Below, in pieces: positions 1 through 5,223 of a stretch of DNA of 5,829 nucleotides (its first letter is position 1; every line of letters starts with the position of its first letter). The position numbers and the translations under genes were made by a program. This stretch comes from Alphaproteobacteria bacterium (GTDB taxonomy: Bacteria > Pseudomonadota > Alphaproteobacteria > UBA8366). The DNA is taken from assembly GCA_029861675.1 (NCBI GenBank), contig JAOTYV010000292.1, forward strand, positions 1 through 5,829, read 5' to 3'. Below the pieces are notes generated by a model, which did not search any database, was not told the DNA's origin, and saw nothing but the letters and a program-made list of their open reading frames with translations.

Positions 1-56
1 CGCAGCACCGCGGCGGCCGTCTCGTCGCAGGATGTTTCGATTCCGAGCACAAGCAT
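1..56 (-). CDS. tsaD: tRNA N6-adenosine threonylcarbamoyltransferase TsaD, N-terminal fragment
   Basis: Only the first 18 codons and two bases are in the window; the gene continues past the left edge on the minus strand. The reading MLVLGIETSCDETAAAVL is the hallmark N-terminus of the TsaD/Gcp (Kae1) family: the G-I-E-T-S-C-D-E-T motif opens the ASKHA-type nucleotide-binding fold. TsaD transfers the threonylcarbamoyl group from threonylcarbamoyl-AMP to A37 of tRNAs that read ANN codons, working with TsaB and TsaE in the cytoplasm. The ATG at 56 is chosen because the family motif starts right after it and no ATG, GTG or TTG lies in frame just upstream. It is divergent from hemC across 75 bp, a common arrangement in Alphaproteobacteria. 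No Shine-Dalgarno sequence precedes the ATG; a promoter sits almost directly on it (see the 63-91 entry). The tRNA-Thr later in this window is a tRNA class that TsaD would modify, but that is coincidental. Confidence 0.93.
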   Translation of the reverse strand, partial: MLVLGIETSCDETAAAVL

Positions 57-62
57 GGGCGG

Positions 63-91
63 TTTGTACCGCGCCGGCCAAATCGCCGCAA
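63..91 (-). promoter_or_regulatory. Putative tsaD promoter, possibly giving a leaderless mRNA
   Basis: On the minus strand a TTGCGG -35-like hexamer (plus positions 86-91) is followed after exactly 17 nt by TACAAA (plus 63-68), a reasonable sigma-70 -10 box. Only six bases (CCGCCC) separate the -10 box from the tsaD ATG at 56, so a start site 6-7 nt downstream of the box falls on or beside the A of the ATG. There is no room for a Shine-Dalgarno leader. This is an inference from hexamer match and spacing. Confidence 0.45.
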
Positions 92-131
92 ACCCCTTCC
101 GGCGACGCCATAATGCGGGTAGAGAAGAGCC

Positions 132-1064
132 ATGACTGAGCCGCTTCGCATCGGAACCCGCGGATCGCCCCTTGCCCTGGTCCAGGCAGAGGAAGTGCGC
201 GCGCGCCTGGCCGAGATCGCGCCGGACCGTGCAATCGAGATCGTCCATATCCGGACCACCGGCGACCGGGTGCGCGACCGCCTGCTCGCCGAGATCGGCG
301 GCAAGGGCCTGTTCACCAAGGAGATCGAGCAGGCGCTGTTCGATCGCACCATCGATCTCGCCGTGCATTCGATGAAGGACGTGGAAACATACCTGCCGGA
401 CGGGCTGTGCATCGCCGCCGTGCTGCCGCGGGAGGATCCGCGGGACGCGCTGATTTGCGCCACGGCGGACACGCTCGCCGGAATTCCCGCCGGTGCGACC
501 ATCGGCACCGCCTCGATCCGCCGGCAGGCGCAGATCCTGCACCGCCGGCCCGACCTGAAGGTGGTGCCGTTTCGCGGCAATGTGGAAACCCGGCTGCGCA
601 AGATCGCGGACGGCGAAGCCACGGCGACGCTGCTGGCTGTGGCAGGGCTGCGGCGGCTTGGCCTGACCGGCGCGGCGGCCGGCGTGCTCGAGCCGGAGGA
701 GCTGCTGCCGGCGGCGGCCCAAGGGGCGATCGGGCTCGAGACGCGCGCCGACGACACGGCGACTCGCGACCTCGCCGCCGCGATCGACGATCCCGACAGC
801 GCGCTGTGCATCGGCGTCGAACGCGCCATGCTGGCGGCGCTGGATGGGTCCTGCCTCACGCCGATCGGCGCGCTGGCGGTGATCGACCGGGCGGGCGACC
901 CGCCGACCGGCCTGGTGACGCTCGACGGGCTGGTTGCCCGGCCCGATGGTACCGAACTGAACCGCGAACGGCGCCAATCCGCCGCCGCCGATGCCCTGGC
1001 GATGGGAACCGAGCTGGGCGCGGCCTTGCGCGCGCGCATGGGCTCTGATTTTTTCGCGGCATGA
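132..1064 (+). CDS. hemC: Porphobilinogen deaminase (hydroxymethylbilane synthase)
   Basis: This 310-residue cytoplasmic enzyme polymerises four porphobilinogen molecules into hydroxymethylbilane, the third common step of haem, cobalamin and chlorophyll synthesis. Family motifs are present in order: GTRGSPLAL near the N-terminus (Arg10), VHSMKD at 78-83 with the catalytic Asp83 (Asp84 in E. coli) and Lys82, GTASIRR with Arg130-Arg131, FRGN with Arg148, LPAAAQGAIG around 193-202, and DGSC with Cys241, the residue that carries the dipyrromethane cofactor (Cys242 in E. coli). The numbering runs one behind E. coli throughout, so the protein is complete and normal in length (E. coli about 313). 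The ATG at 132 is preceded by a purine-rich, weak Shine-Dalgarno stretch (AGAGAAGAG, 121-129). A CATAAT at 109-114 could be a -10 box, but no convincing -35 is seen. hemC is the first gene of the operon; hemD starts 7 nt after its TGA. Confidence 0.97.
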   Translation: MTEPLRIGTRGSPLALVQAEEVRARLAEIAPDRAIEIVHIRTTGDRVRDRLLAEIGGKGLFTKEIEQALFDRTIDLAVHSMKDVETYLPDGLCIAAVLPREDPRDALICATADTLAGIPAGATIGTASIRRQAQILHRRPDLKVVPFRGNVETRLRKIADGEATATLLAVAGLRRLGLTGAAAGVLEPEELLPAAAQGAIGLETRADDTATRDLAAAIDDPDSALCIGVERAMLAALDGSCLTPIGALAVIDRAGDPPTGLVTLDGLVARPDGTELNRERRQSAAADALAMGTELGAALRARMGSDFFAA

Positions 1065-1071
1065 CGGATCG

Positions 1072-3225
1072 ATGAGCGCGACCGGCCCCTGCGTGCTGGT
1101 GACCCGCCCGGAAGCGGATGCCGGCCCCTTGATCGCGGCGTTGCAGCAGCGCGGCGCGACGGTATTGGCGCAGCCGATGCTGCGCATTGACTTGAAAGAT
1201 GCTGATGCGCCTGACCTAGAGGGCGTCCAGGCGCTGTTGTTCTCCTCGGCGAACGGCGTGCGCGCCTTTGCCCGCGTGGCGGCCGGTCGCGCTCTGCCGG
1301 TCTTCGCCGTCGGCGACGCCACCGCCGCGGCCGCCCGCGAAGCGGGCTTTGGCGATGTGGCGAGCGCGGGCGGCGCAATCGAGGATCTGGCGGCATTGGT
1401 GGTTGCGCGCGGCGATCCGGCGGCCGGCGCGTTGCTGCATGTCGCCGGCAGCGCGGTCGCCGGCGATCTCAGCGGGCTGCTGGAGGCGGCGGGATTTACC
1501 GTGCGCCGCGCGGTGCTCTATGCGGCCACGCCGGCCGACGCGCTGGAGCCGGAGGTGCGGGCGGCGCTCGCCGCGGGAGAGCTGCACGCCGTGATGTTTT
1601 TTTCTCCACGTAGCGCCGCGACCTTTGCTAGTGTGGCGCGCGCGGCCGGGTTGGCCGAGTCGTGCGCGCGGGTGCGGTTGCTTGCTTTGAGCGGCGCGGT
1701 GGTCGAGGCGGCGGGCACGCTCTCCTGGGGCGGTGTCACGGTCGCCGCCGAACCTACCCAAGCCGCGCTGCTGGCCGCCTTTGACGCAACTCCTTTTGGC
1801 GAGACAATGACACAGAACGAAGACGCCGAAGCGACAGCCGCCGCCGGACAGGAACAACCGACCGGCGCGCTGGAGGCCGGGGCCGACGCGGTGATCGACG
1901 CGTTCGGCGGCATCCGCCCGATGGCCGCCAAGCTGGAAGTGCCGGTGACGACGGTGCAGGGGTGGAAGAATCGCGGCCGCATCCCCGGCAATCGCCACGG
2001 CGCGGTGCGCGCGGCGGCGGCCCGGCACGGGGTCGATCTCTCCACCGTCTCCACTGTCTCCGCCGCGCCCGATGCGGCGCCGGAGGAAGGGACGGCGGAT
2101 CGCCCGTCTCCGCCGGACGCGAAAGGCGCCGTCGAGGCGGCGCCGGAAAATGAGCCCACGCCGGCGCCCGGCCGGAAATCGGGCGGCGCGGGGATTGCCT
2201 GGCTCGCGCTCTGTCTTTCGATCCTGGCGGTGGCGGCGACCGTGACCGCGCCCTATTGGTCGCGTCTCGTTCCGCTGCCGGGATTGCCCGCCGCGCAGCA
2301 GCCGGCGGCCGGCGACCTCGACGCACGGCTCGCGCCGTTCGAAGCCGCGGCCGGCAAGCTCGACGGCGTGGCGGCGCGCCTCGCCGATCTGGACCGGCGT
2401 CTGGCGGCGCTGTCCGGTTCGGTCGCGAAGGGCGGCGGGGCGGTGGACCCGGCCGTCGTCGCGGCGCTGCGGCGCGATCTGCAGCGAAGCGGCGTGGAAA
2501 TGGAAGACCTCGCCGACCGGCTCGGAACGGCGGAAGCCCGAACGCAGGCGACCGCGCGCCGGGTACAGGAGGCCGTCGCCGGATTGCAAGGCGCCTCGGC
2601 GGCGCTGTCGGAGACGGTGGACGGCCTCGGCAAGCGAATCGCCGCGCTCGAGGCGCGCCCGCTGATCAGCGGCGAACGGCTCGCCGCGCTCGCGGTGTCG
2701 CTGGGCCAGTTGGAAGCGCAGCTTGGCGCGGGTGCACCCTATGACGCGGCACTGGGCCGCTTGCGCGGTCTCGCGGAACCCGACAAGCCGTTGATCGAGG
2801 CGCTGGTGCCATTGGCGGCGAATGCCGGGCGCGGCATCCCGACCCTGGCCGTGCTGGCGCGCCGGTTTGACGAGATCGCCCCGAAACTGACGGCGAAGCC
2901 CAAGGGCGCGGCCGAGCCGGGATTGATCGCGTCGATTCGCGACAAGGCGTTGTCGCTGGTGAACATGCGCAAGGTGAGCGGCGATGACGCGACGTCGCCG
3001 GTGACGCGGGCCGAACGCGCGGTCCGGCGGGGCGATCTGAGCGCCGCGGTGGCGGCGCTGGACGGCGTGGGCGACGCGGCCGGCGGCTGGGTCACCGACG
3101 CCAAGGCCCGCATCGCGGCGGACCGGGCGATCGACGCCGTTCAATCCCACCTGGTCGGCATGCTCGCCGCCGCCGCGCGCTCGAACGACCGCGCCGGGCC
3201 GGACGGGACATCCCCGGCGCCATGA
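1072..3225 (+). CDS. Uroporphyrinogen-III synthase fused in frame to a Mic60/mitofilin-like membrane protein
   Basis: One open frame of 717 codons carries what are usually two genes. Residues 1-240 form a complete HemD: VLVTRPEADAG at the N-terminus, ALLFSSANGVRAFA around 50-63, VFAVGD, LYAA with Tyr150 (the region of the conserved family tyrosine), MFFSPRSA, and the terminal EPTQAALLAA. This cytoplasmic enzyme cyclises hydroxymethylbilane to uroporphyrinogen III with inversion of ring D. After a short linker, residues 271-323 match the small HTH-like 'carph-isopro' domain (FGGIRPMA, TTVQGWKNRG, IP). An acidic, Pro/Ala-rich linker follows, then a single transmembrane helix at about 375-393, an Ala/Leu/Arg coiled coil (about 405-530) and the helical C-terminal mitofilin region (about 531-705). 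The positive-inside rule (GRKSGG before the helix) puts HemD in the cytoplasm and the Mic60 part in the periplasm, so the fusion is topologically sensible. An in-frame ATG at 1807 (Met246) could start Mic60 separately (472 aa), but its upstream GGCGAG is a poor ribosome site. The TGA at 3223-3225 overlaps the hemY ATG (ATGA). The start at 1072 is preferred over in-frame ATGs inside hemC. Domain calls are firm; fusion versus sequence error is open. Confidence 0.85.
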   Translation: MSATGPCVLVTRPEADAGPLIAALQQRGATVLAQPMLRIDLKDADAPDLEGVQALLFSSANGVRAFARVAAGRALPVFAVGDATAAAAREAGFGDVASAGGAIEDLAALVVARGDPAAGALLHVAGSAVAGDLSGLLEAAGFTVRRAVLYAATPADALEPEVRAALAAGELHAVMFFSPRSAATFASVARAAGLAESCARVRLLALSGAVVEAAGTLSWGGVTVAAEPTQAALLAAFDATPFGETMTQNEDAEATAAAGQEQPTGALEAGADAVIDAFGGIRPMAAKLEVPVTTVQGWKNRGRIPGNRHGAVRAAAARHGVDLSTVSTVSAAPDAAPEEGTADRPSPPDAKGAVEAAPENEPTPAPGRKSGGAGIAWLALCLSILAVAATVTAPYWSRLVPLPGLPAAQQPAAGDLDARLAPFEAAAGKLDGVAARLADLDRRLAALSGSVAKGGGAVDPAVVAALRRDLQRSGVEMEDLADRLGTAEARTQATARRVQEAVAGLQGASAALSETVDGLGKRIAALEARPLISGERLAALAVSLGQLEAQLGAGAPYDAALGRLRGLAEPDKPLIEALVPLAANAGRGIPTLAVLARRFDEIAPKLTAKPKGAAEPGLIASIRDKALSLVNMRKVSGDDATSPVTRAERAVRRGDLSAAVAALDGVGDAAGGWVTDAKARIAADRAIDAVQSHLVGMLAAAARSNDRAGPDGTSPAP
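1792..1810 (+). other. hemD / mic60 junction with missing stop codon
   Basis: At this junction the HemD frame runs through CCT TTT GGC GAG ACA into ATG at 1807 without a stop. A TGA at 1808-1810 lies in the +1 frame and overlaps the ATG as ATGA, the same coupled stop/start seen at the mic60-hemY boundary (3222-3225). One inserted or deleted base a little upstream, for example in CCTTTT, would therefore restore a classical two-gene arrangement with HemD ending here. In the sequence as given, the fused reading is the only one without an assumed frameshift. Confidence 0.6.
1882..2040 (+). other. HTH-like 'carph-isopro' domain ahead of the Mic60 membrane anchor
   Basis: These 53 codons (fusion residues 271-323) read ADAVIDAFGGIRPMAAKL, then VPVTTVQGWKNRG, RIPGNRH and a basic helix ending HGVDL. 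The G-G-I-R-P-M-A, T-V-Q-x-W and I-P elements are those of a short helix-turn-helix-like domain often found in alphaproteobacterial proteins, where it resembles a Cro/CI fold that recognises DNA or a partner. It sits between HemD and the transmembrane helix, on the predicted cytoplasmic side. A DNA-binding role is not shown; it may serve as a protein-protein module. Confidence 0.6.
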
Positions 3226-4577
3226 CCCGCACGCTCATTCTCGTCGCGGCCGTCGTCCTGGCCGCCGTCGCCGCCAGTTGGCTGAGTGGCCATCCCGGCC
3301 ACGTCACCATCGAATGGCTCGGTTGGCGCGCCGACACGTCCATTGCCATGCTGGCCTTTCTGATCGTCGTGATGGCGTTGATCGGCGCCGCCGGGCAACG
3401 GTTCTGGGGGTATTTGCGGGTCGCTCCGCGGCGGCTTCTGGAGACCTTCCGAGCGCGCCGGCAGCGGCGCGGCTACGAAGCGCTCAGCGCCGGCATGATC
3501 GCCGCCGCGTCGGGCGATGCGTCGAGCGCCGGACGGCATGCGCGGCGCGCCGAAACGCTGCTCGAAGATGCCGGGCTTACCCGCCTGCTGCGCGCCCAGG
3601 CGGCGCAGTTGGGCGGCGACGAAACGGCGGCCCGGCGCACCTATGAGGAAATGGCGGAACAGCCGGAGACGGCCCTGCTCGGCATCCGCGGCCTGCTCGA
3701 ACAGGCGGAAGCGAAGGGCGACAAGGCGGAAGCGCTGCGGCTGGCCGAGAAGGCCTACCGGTTGCAGCCGAACGCCCAGGGCGTGCTCGAGCGCCTGTTC
3801 GATCTGCAAGTGGAGTTCGGCCATTGGGCCGATGCCGATGGGACGATTACCCAGGCGTTGCGCCGCAAGATCATGCCCGCCGGCGATGCCCGCCGCCGGC
3901 GCGCCGCGGTGCTGCTGGCCCGCAGCGGCGAGGCGGAGCATGCCGGCGACATGGGCGCCGCGCTCGCCTTCGCCCGGGAGGCCCATCAGCTCGACCCGGA
4001 CCGGGTGGCGGCGGCGATCCGCCACGCGGTCCTGCTTGGCCGTGACGACAAGCAACGCCGCGCCGTCAAGATTTTGGAAAATGCCTGGAGCGCGCACCCG
4101 CACCCGGAAATCGCCGCCGCATATGCGGGCCTGTTTGAAAGCGACGACGTGCTGGCGCGGGTGAAGCGCTATCAGCGGCTGCTGAGCTTCCGGCCCGACC
4201 ATGTGGAAGGCCATGTGGCGCTGGCGCAGGCGGCGCTCGACGCGAAATTGTGGGGCGAGGCGCGCGCCCATCTGGGACATGCGGCCGAGCGCGGGGTAAC
4301 GCCGCGCCTGTGCCGATTGTTCGCGGATTTGGAAGAGTCCGAGCATGGCGATCTCAAGGCGGCGCGCCAATGGTTGGAGCGCGCCGGCACGGCGCCGCCC
4401 GACCCGGTCTGGGTGTGCGAGGATTGCGGCGCCACCGCCGGCGTGTGGAGCCCGCGCTGCGACAGTTGCGGCGCGTTCGACAGTCTCGAATGGCGTCCCC
4501 CGGCGCAGGCGTCGCACCTGCCGGCGCGGCCGCCGCAGCCGGCGCTGATGGACCGGCGGGGCAGCGGGCCCGCCTGA
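3222..4577 (+). CDS. hemY: HemY-like TPR membrane protein with C-terminal zinc ribbon
   Basis: This 451-residue protein belongs to the proteobacterial HemY family, which is unrelated to the Bacillus protoporphyrinogen oxidase of the same name. In order it has a first transmembrane helix at 4-22, a short periplasmic loop with HVTIEWLGWRADTS (typical HemY_N), a second transmembrane helix at about 41-57, a basic cytoplasmic stretch (RVAPRRLLETFRARRQRR), then TPR-like helical repeats over about 75-385 (for example GDKAEALRLAEKAYRLQP and GDMGAALAFAREAHQLDP). A four-cysteine knuckle closes the chain: C399-x2-C402 and C413-x2-C416, in CEDCG...CDSCG. HemY is implicated in late haem synthesis in the inner membrane, probably as a scaffold; no catalytic activity is assigned. 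Its ATG overlaps the preceding stop as ATGA, implying translational coupling. A strong hairpin 59 nt after the stop ends the operon. Confidence 0.9.
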   Translation: MTRTLILVAAVVLAAVAASWLSGHPGHVTIEWLGWRADTSIAMLAFLIVVMALIGAAGQRFWGYLRVAPRRLLETFRARRQRRGYEALSAGMIAAASGDASSAGRHARRAETLLEDAGLTRLLRAQAAQLGGDETAARRTYEEMAEQPETALLGIRGLLEQAEAKGDKAEALRLAEKAYRLQPNAQGVLERLFDLQVEFGHWADADGTITQALRRKIMPAGDARRRRAAVLLARSGEAEHAGDMGAALAFAREAHQLDPDRVAAAIRHAVLLGRDDKQRRAVKILENAWSAHPHPEIAAAYAGLFESDDVLARVKRYQRLLSFRPDHVEGHVALAQAALDAKLWGEARAHLGHAAERGVTPRLCRLFADLEESEHGDLKAARQWLERAGTAPPDPVWVCEDCGATAGVWSPRCDSCGAFDSLEWRPPAQASHLPARPPQPALMDRRGSGPA

Positions 4578-4635
4578 CCTGCCCGGCCAACCCGATCGCC
4601 AAGCATCCGGCCCGGTCGGGGCCCTGAATTGGGGG

Positions 4636-4660
4636 CGGGCCGGCCCAGAGGGCCGGCCCG
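4636..4660 (+). terminator. Transcription terminator of the hem operon
   Basis: A perfect 11-bp GC stem (CGGGCCGGCCC at 4636-4646, GGGCCGGCCCG at 4650-4660) closes on an AGA triloop, and two extra G-T pairs can extend it. It is followed by TTAGAGGGAGTTT, a poor T-tract, so intrinsic termination may be partial or aided by Rho. It lies 59 nt after the hemY stop. The near-symmetric stem could also work on the minus strand, but no converging gene is seen. Confidence 0.75.
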
Positions 4661-4777
4661 TTAGAGGGAGTTTACAAGCCTAGCAGTGTGAAGCGGTTTC
4701 ATGACTGCCGGGAGGTCCGGCTCGCGCCGCTTCCGTGATTTCACCCTGGCACGGTACGCGTTCGACAAATTCGATGA

Positions 4778-4793
4778 TGTGATTATCGTCACA
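4778..4793. promoter_or_regulatory. CRP/FNR-family operator-like palindrome
   Basis: TGTGA-TTATCG-TCACA is a perfect 5+5 match to the CRP half-sites TGTGA-N6-TCACA. Outside these arms symmetry is lost. In Alphaproteobacteria such sites may be used by CRP-like cAMP or other CRP/FNR regulators. No gene begins within 180 bp on either side, so its target is unclear; chance occurrence is possible. Confidence 0.4.
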
Positions 4794-4798
4794 ATTGG

Positions 4799-4818
4799 TT
4801 AATTTTTTATTAATTTTA
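4799..4818. repeat. AT-rich tract with TTAATTTT twice at 11-bp period
   Basis: TTAATTTT occurs at 4799-4806 and 4810-4817, so the T-tracts lie on one face of the helix, about 90-105 bp upstream of the tRNA promoter. In DNA of this GC content a 20-bp run with almost no G or C stands out. It may be intrinsically bent, an UP-like element or a nucleoid-protein site; which cannot be decided here. Confidence 0.4.
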
Positions 4819-4862
4819 CGACGCAATCGGTGTGGTAAAGGGATTGGCCGGGCGAATCGGTC

Positions 4863-4882
4863 GCGGGATCGACGATTCCCGC
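4863..4882. repeat. Inverted repeat, 9-bp arms with one bulge
   Basis: GCGGGATCG (4863-4871) and CGAT-T-CCCGC (4873-4882) pair across a single A, with one unpaired T at 4877. No T-tract follows, so it is not a good terminator; it could be an operator or a small RNA hairpin lying 24 nt before the tRNA -35 box. Confidence 0.35.
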
Positions 4883-4905
4883 AGGCAAATGGGGCGATTG
4901 GCCGC

Positions 4906-4934
4906 TTGCGATTTTCCGGCCATCCGCTTATATG
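4906..4934 (+). promoter_or_regulatory. Sigma-70 promoter of the tRNA-Thr locus
   Basis: TTGCGA (4906-4911) and TATATG (4929-4934) are separated by 17 nt (or TTATAT by 16 nt), the best promoter in the region. The expected start is near 4941, about 40 nt before the first tRNA-Thr 5' half. It therefore looks like the original tRNA-Thr promoter, now separated by about 283 nt from the only complete tRNA at 5224. Confidence 0.6.
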
Positions 4935-4979
4935 GTCCGCGCCGGCCGCGCATTGTTGCGTGGATTCAGGCAGTCCGGG

Positions 4980-5021
4980 GCCGCCTTAGCTCAGTTGGTA
5001 GAGCATCGCATTCGTAATGCG
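4980..5021 (+). pseudogene. Truncated tRNA-Thr(CGT): 5' half, copy 1
   Basis: Forty-two bases are identical to nucleotides 1-42 of the complete tRNA at 5224: acceptor 5' strand GCCGCCT, full D-arm, and the anticodon arm with CGT up to G42. Identity begins exactly at mature tRNA nucleotide 1 (flanking bases differ) and ends inside the 3' strand of the anticodon stem, where TTGGG replaces GGGGG. There is no T-arm, acceptor 3' strand or CCA, so it cannot make a tRNA. As the copy next to the promoter it is probably the original chromosomal 5' half left after an integration event. Confidence 0.88.
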
Positions 5022-5079
5022 TTGGGATAGAGGGAAGACAATAGTGAAACTAAGTGGTTAGGATTGCCCTGACCGGAGC

Positions 5080-5099
5080 TTTGCAACAAGTTTGCAACA
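5080..5099 (+). repeat. Phased direct repeat TTTGCAACA, spacer 1
   Basis: TTTGCAACA is present at 5080-5088 and 5091-5099, period 11 bp, ending 3 nt before the second tRNA 5' half. Position, length and helical phasing resemble arm-type binding sites of tyrosine recombinases next to a core site. Confidence 0.6.
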
Positions 5100-5102
5100 T
5101 AT

Positions 5103-5141
5103 GCCGCCTTAGCTCAGTTGGTAGAGCATCGCATTCGTAAT
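5103..5141 (+). pseudogene. Truncated tRNA-Thr(CGT): 5' half, copy 2
   Basis: Thirty-nine bases match nucleotides 1-39 of the intact tRNA exactly, from the mature 5' end to the first base after the anticodon loop; AAGTAGG then replaces GCGGGGG. The anticodon stem therefore cannot form and no T-arm or acceptor 3' strand follows. It is three bases shorter than copy 1, placing the break point of homology at tRNA positions 39-42. A 10-bp palindrome, GTCGGCCGAC, lies just downstream at 5148-5157. Confidence 0.88.
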
Positions 5142-5201
5142 AAGTAGGTCGGCCGACAAACGACGGTGGATATCAATAGATTAAGGGAATAGGAATCGCT
5201 T

Positions 5202-5222
5202 TAATACGGTTCTAATACGGTT
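5202..5222 (+). repeat. Phased direct repeat TAATACGGTT, spacer 2
   Basis: TAATACGGTT is present at 5202-5211 and 5213-5222, period 11 bp, ending 1 nt before the intact tRNA. It occupies the same place as the TTTGCAACA pair does before copy 2, and both pairs are preceded by GCTTT, but the motif is different. This suggests equivalent arm sites for recombinases of different specificity. The TAATAC could alternatively supply a -10 box for the tRNA, though no good -35 is seen. Confidence 0.6.
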
Positions 5223-5223
5223 A

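Larger units (their letters stand above)
4661..4979. other. Intergenic stretch between the hem operon and the tRNA-Thr region
   Basis: About 320 bp with no credible protein gene. A short plus-strand frame from a TTG at 4795 and another from a GTG near 4832 have no ribosome site and no recognisable protein, and both run into the tRNA copy. The composition falls from the 70% GC of the operon to clearly AT-richer DNA around 4760-4820. The recognisable items (a CRP-type palindrome, an AT-rich tract, an inverted repeat and the tRNA promoter) are listed separately. Confidence 0.6.
4980..5223 (+). mobile_element. Two tandem attachment-site remnants at tRNA-Thr
   Basis: This block consists of two units of 123 and 121 bp, each made of a tRNA-Thr 5' half followed by an 81-82-nt spacer, placed before the intact tRNA. 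The spacers are about 42% GC by hand count (35 of 81 and 34 of 82) against about 70% in the hem operon. Their sequences differ, yet each ends in a motif doubled at 11-bp period. Inference: elements with a tyrosine recombinase used the tRNA as attB and carried the 5' half in attP, so each insertion rebuilt the tRNA on its right and left an orphan 5' half on its left; only the ends now remain. No integrase gene is in the window. Confidence 0.5.

Noticed and set aside
109..114. CATAAT as a hemC -10 box
   Set aside because: No matching -35 is found at 16-18 bp upstream, so it is not listed as a promoter; it remains possible.
991..1071. Upstream in-frame ATG at 991 for hemD
   Set aside because: It would add 27 residues lying entirely within hemC coding sequence; the HemD motif VLVTRPE begins soon after the ATG at 1072.
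1216..3150. Long open frame of 644 codons on the minus strand opposite hemD-mic60
   Set aside because: It is very rich in Arg and Gly with no recognisable domain, as expected for the antisense of high-GC coding DNA; the plus strand carries clear HemD and Mic60 families.
3141..4517. Long open frame of 458 codons on the minus strand opposite hemY
   Set aside because: Same antisense effect; the plus-strand HemY has transmembrane helices, TPR repeats and a zinc ribbon.
4795..5017. Short plus-strand frames starting at TTG 4795 and GTG 4832
   Set aside because: They use rare starts without a ribosome site, have no recognisable protein, and read into the tRNA copy.
5022..5223. Group I intron or split tRNA explaining the 5' halves
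   Set aside because: The third copy is a complete uninterrupted tRNA, and no T-arm or acceptor 3' strand exists for copies 1 and 2; an intron would not repeat the 5' half.
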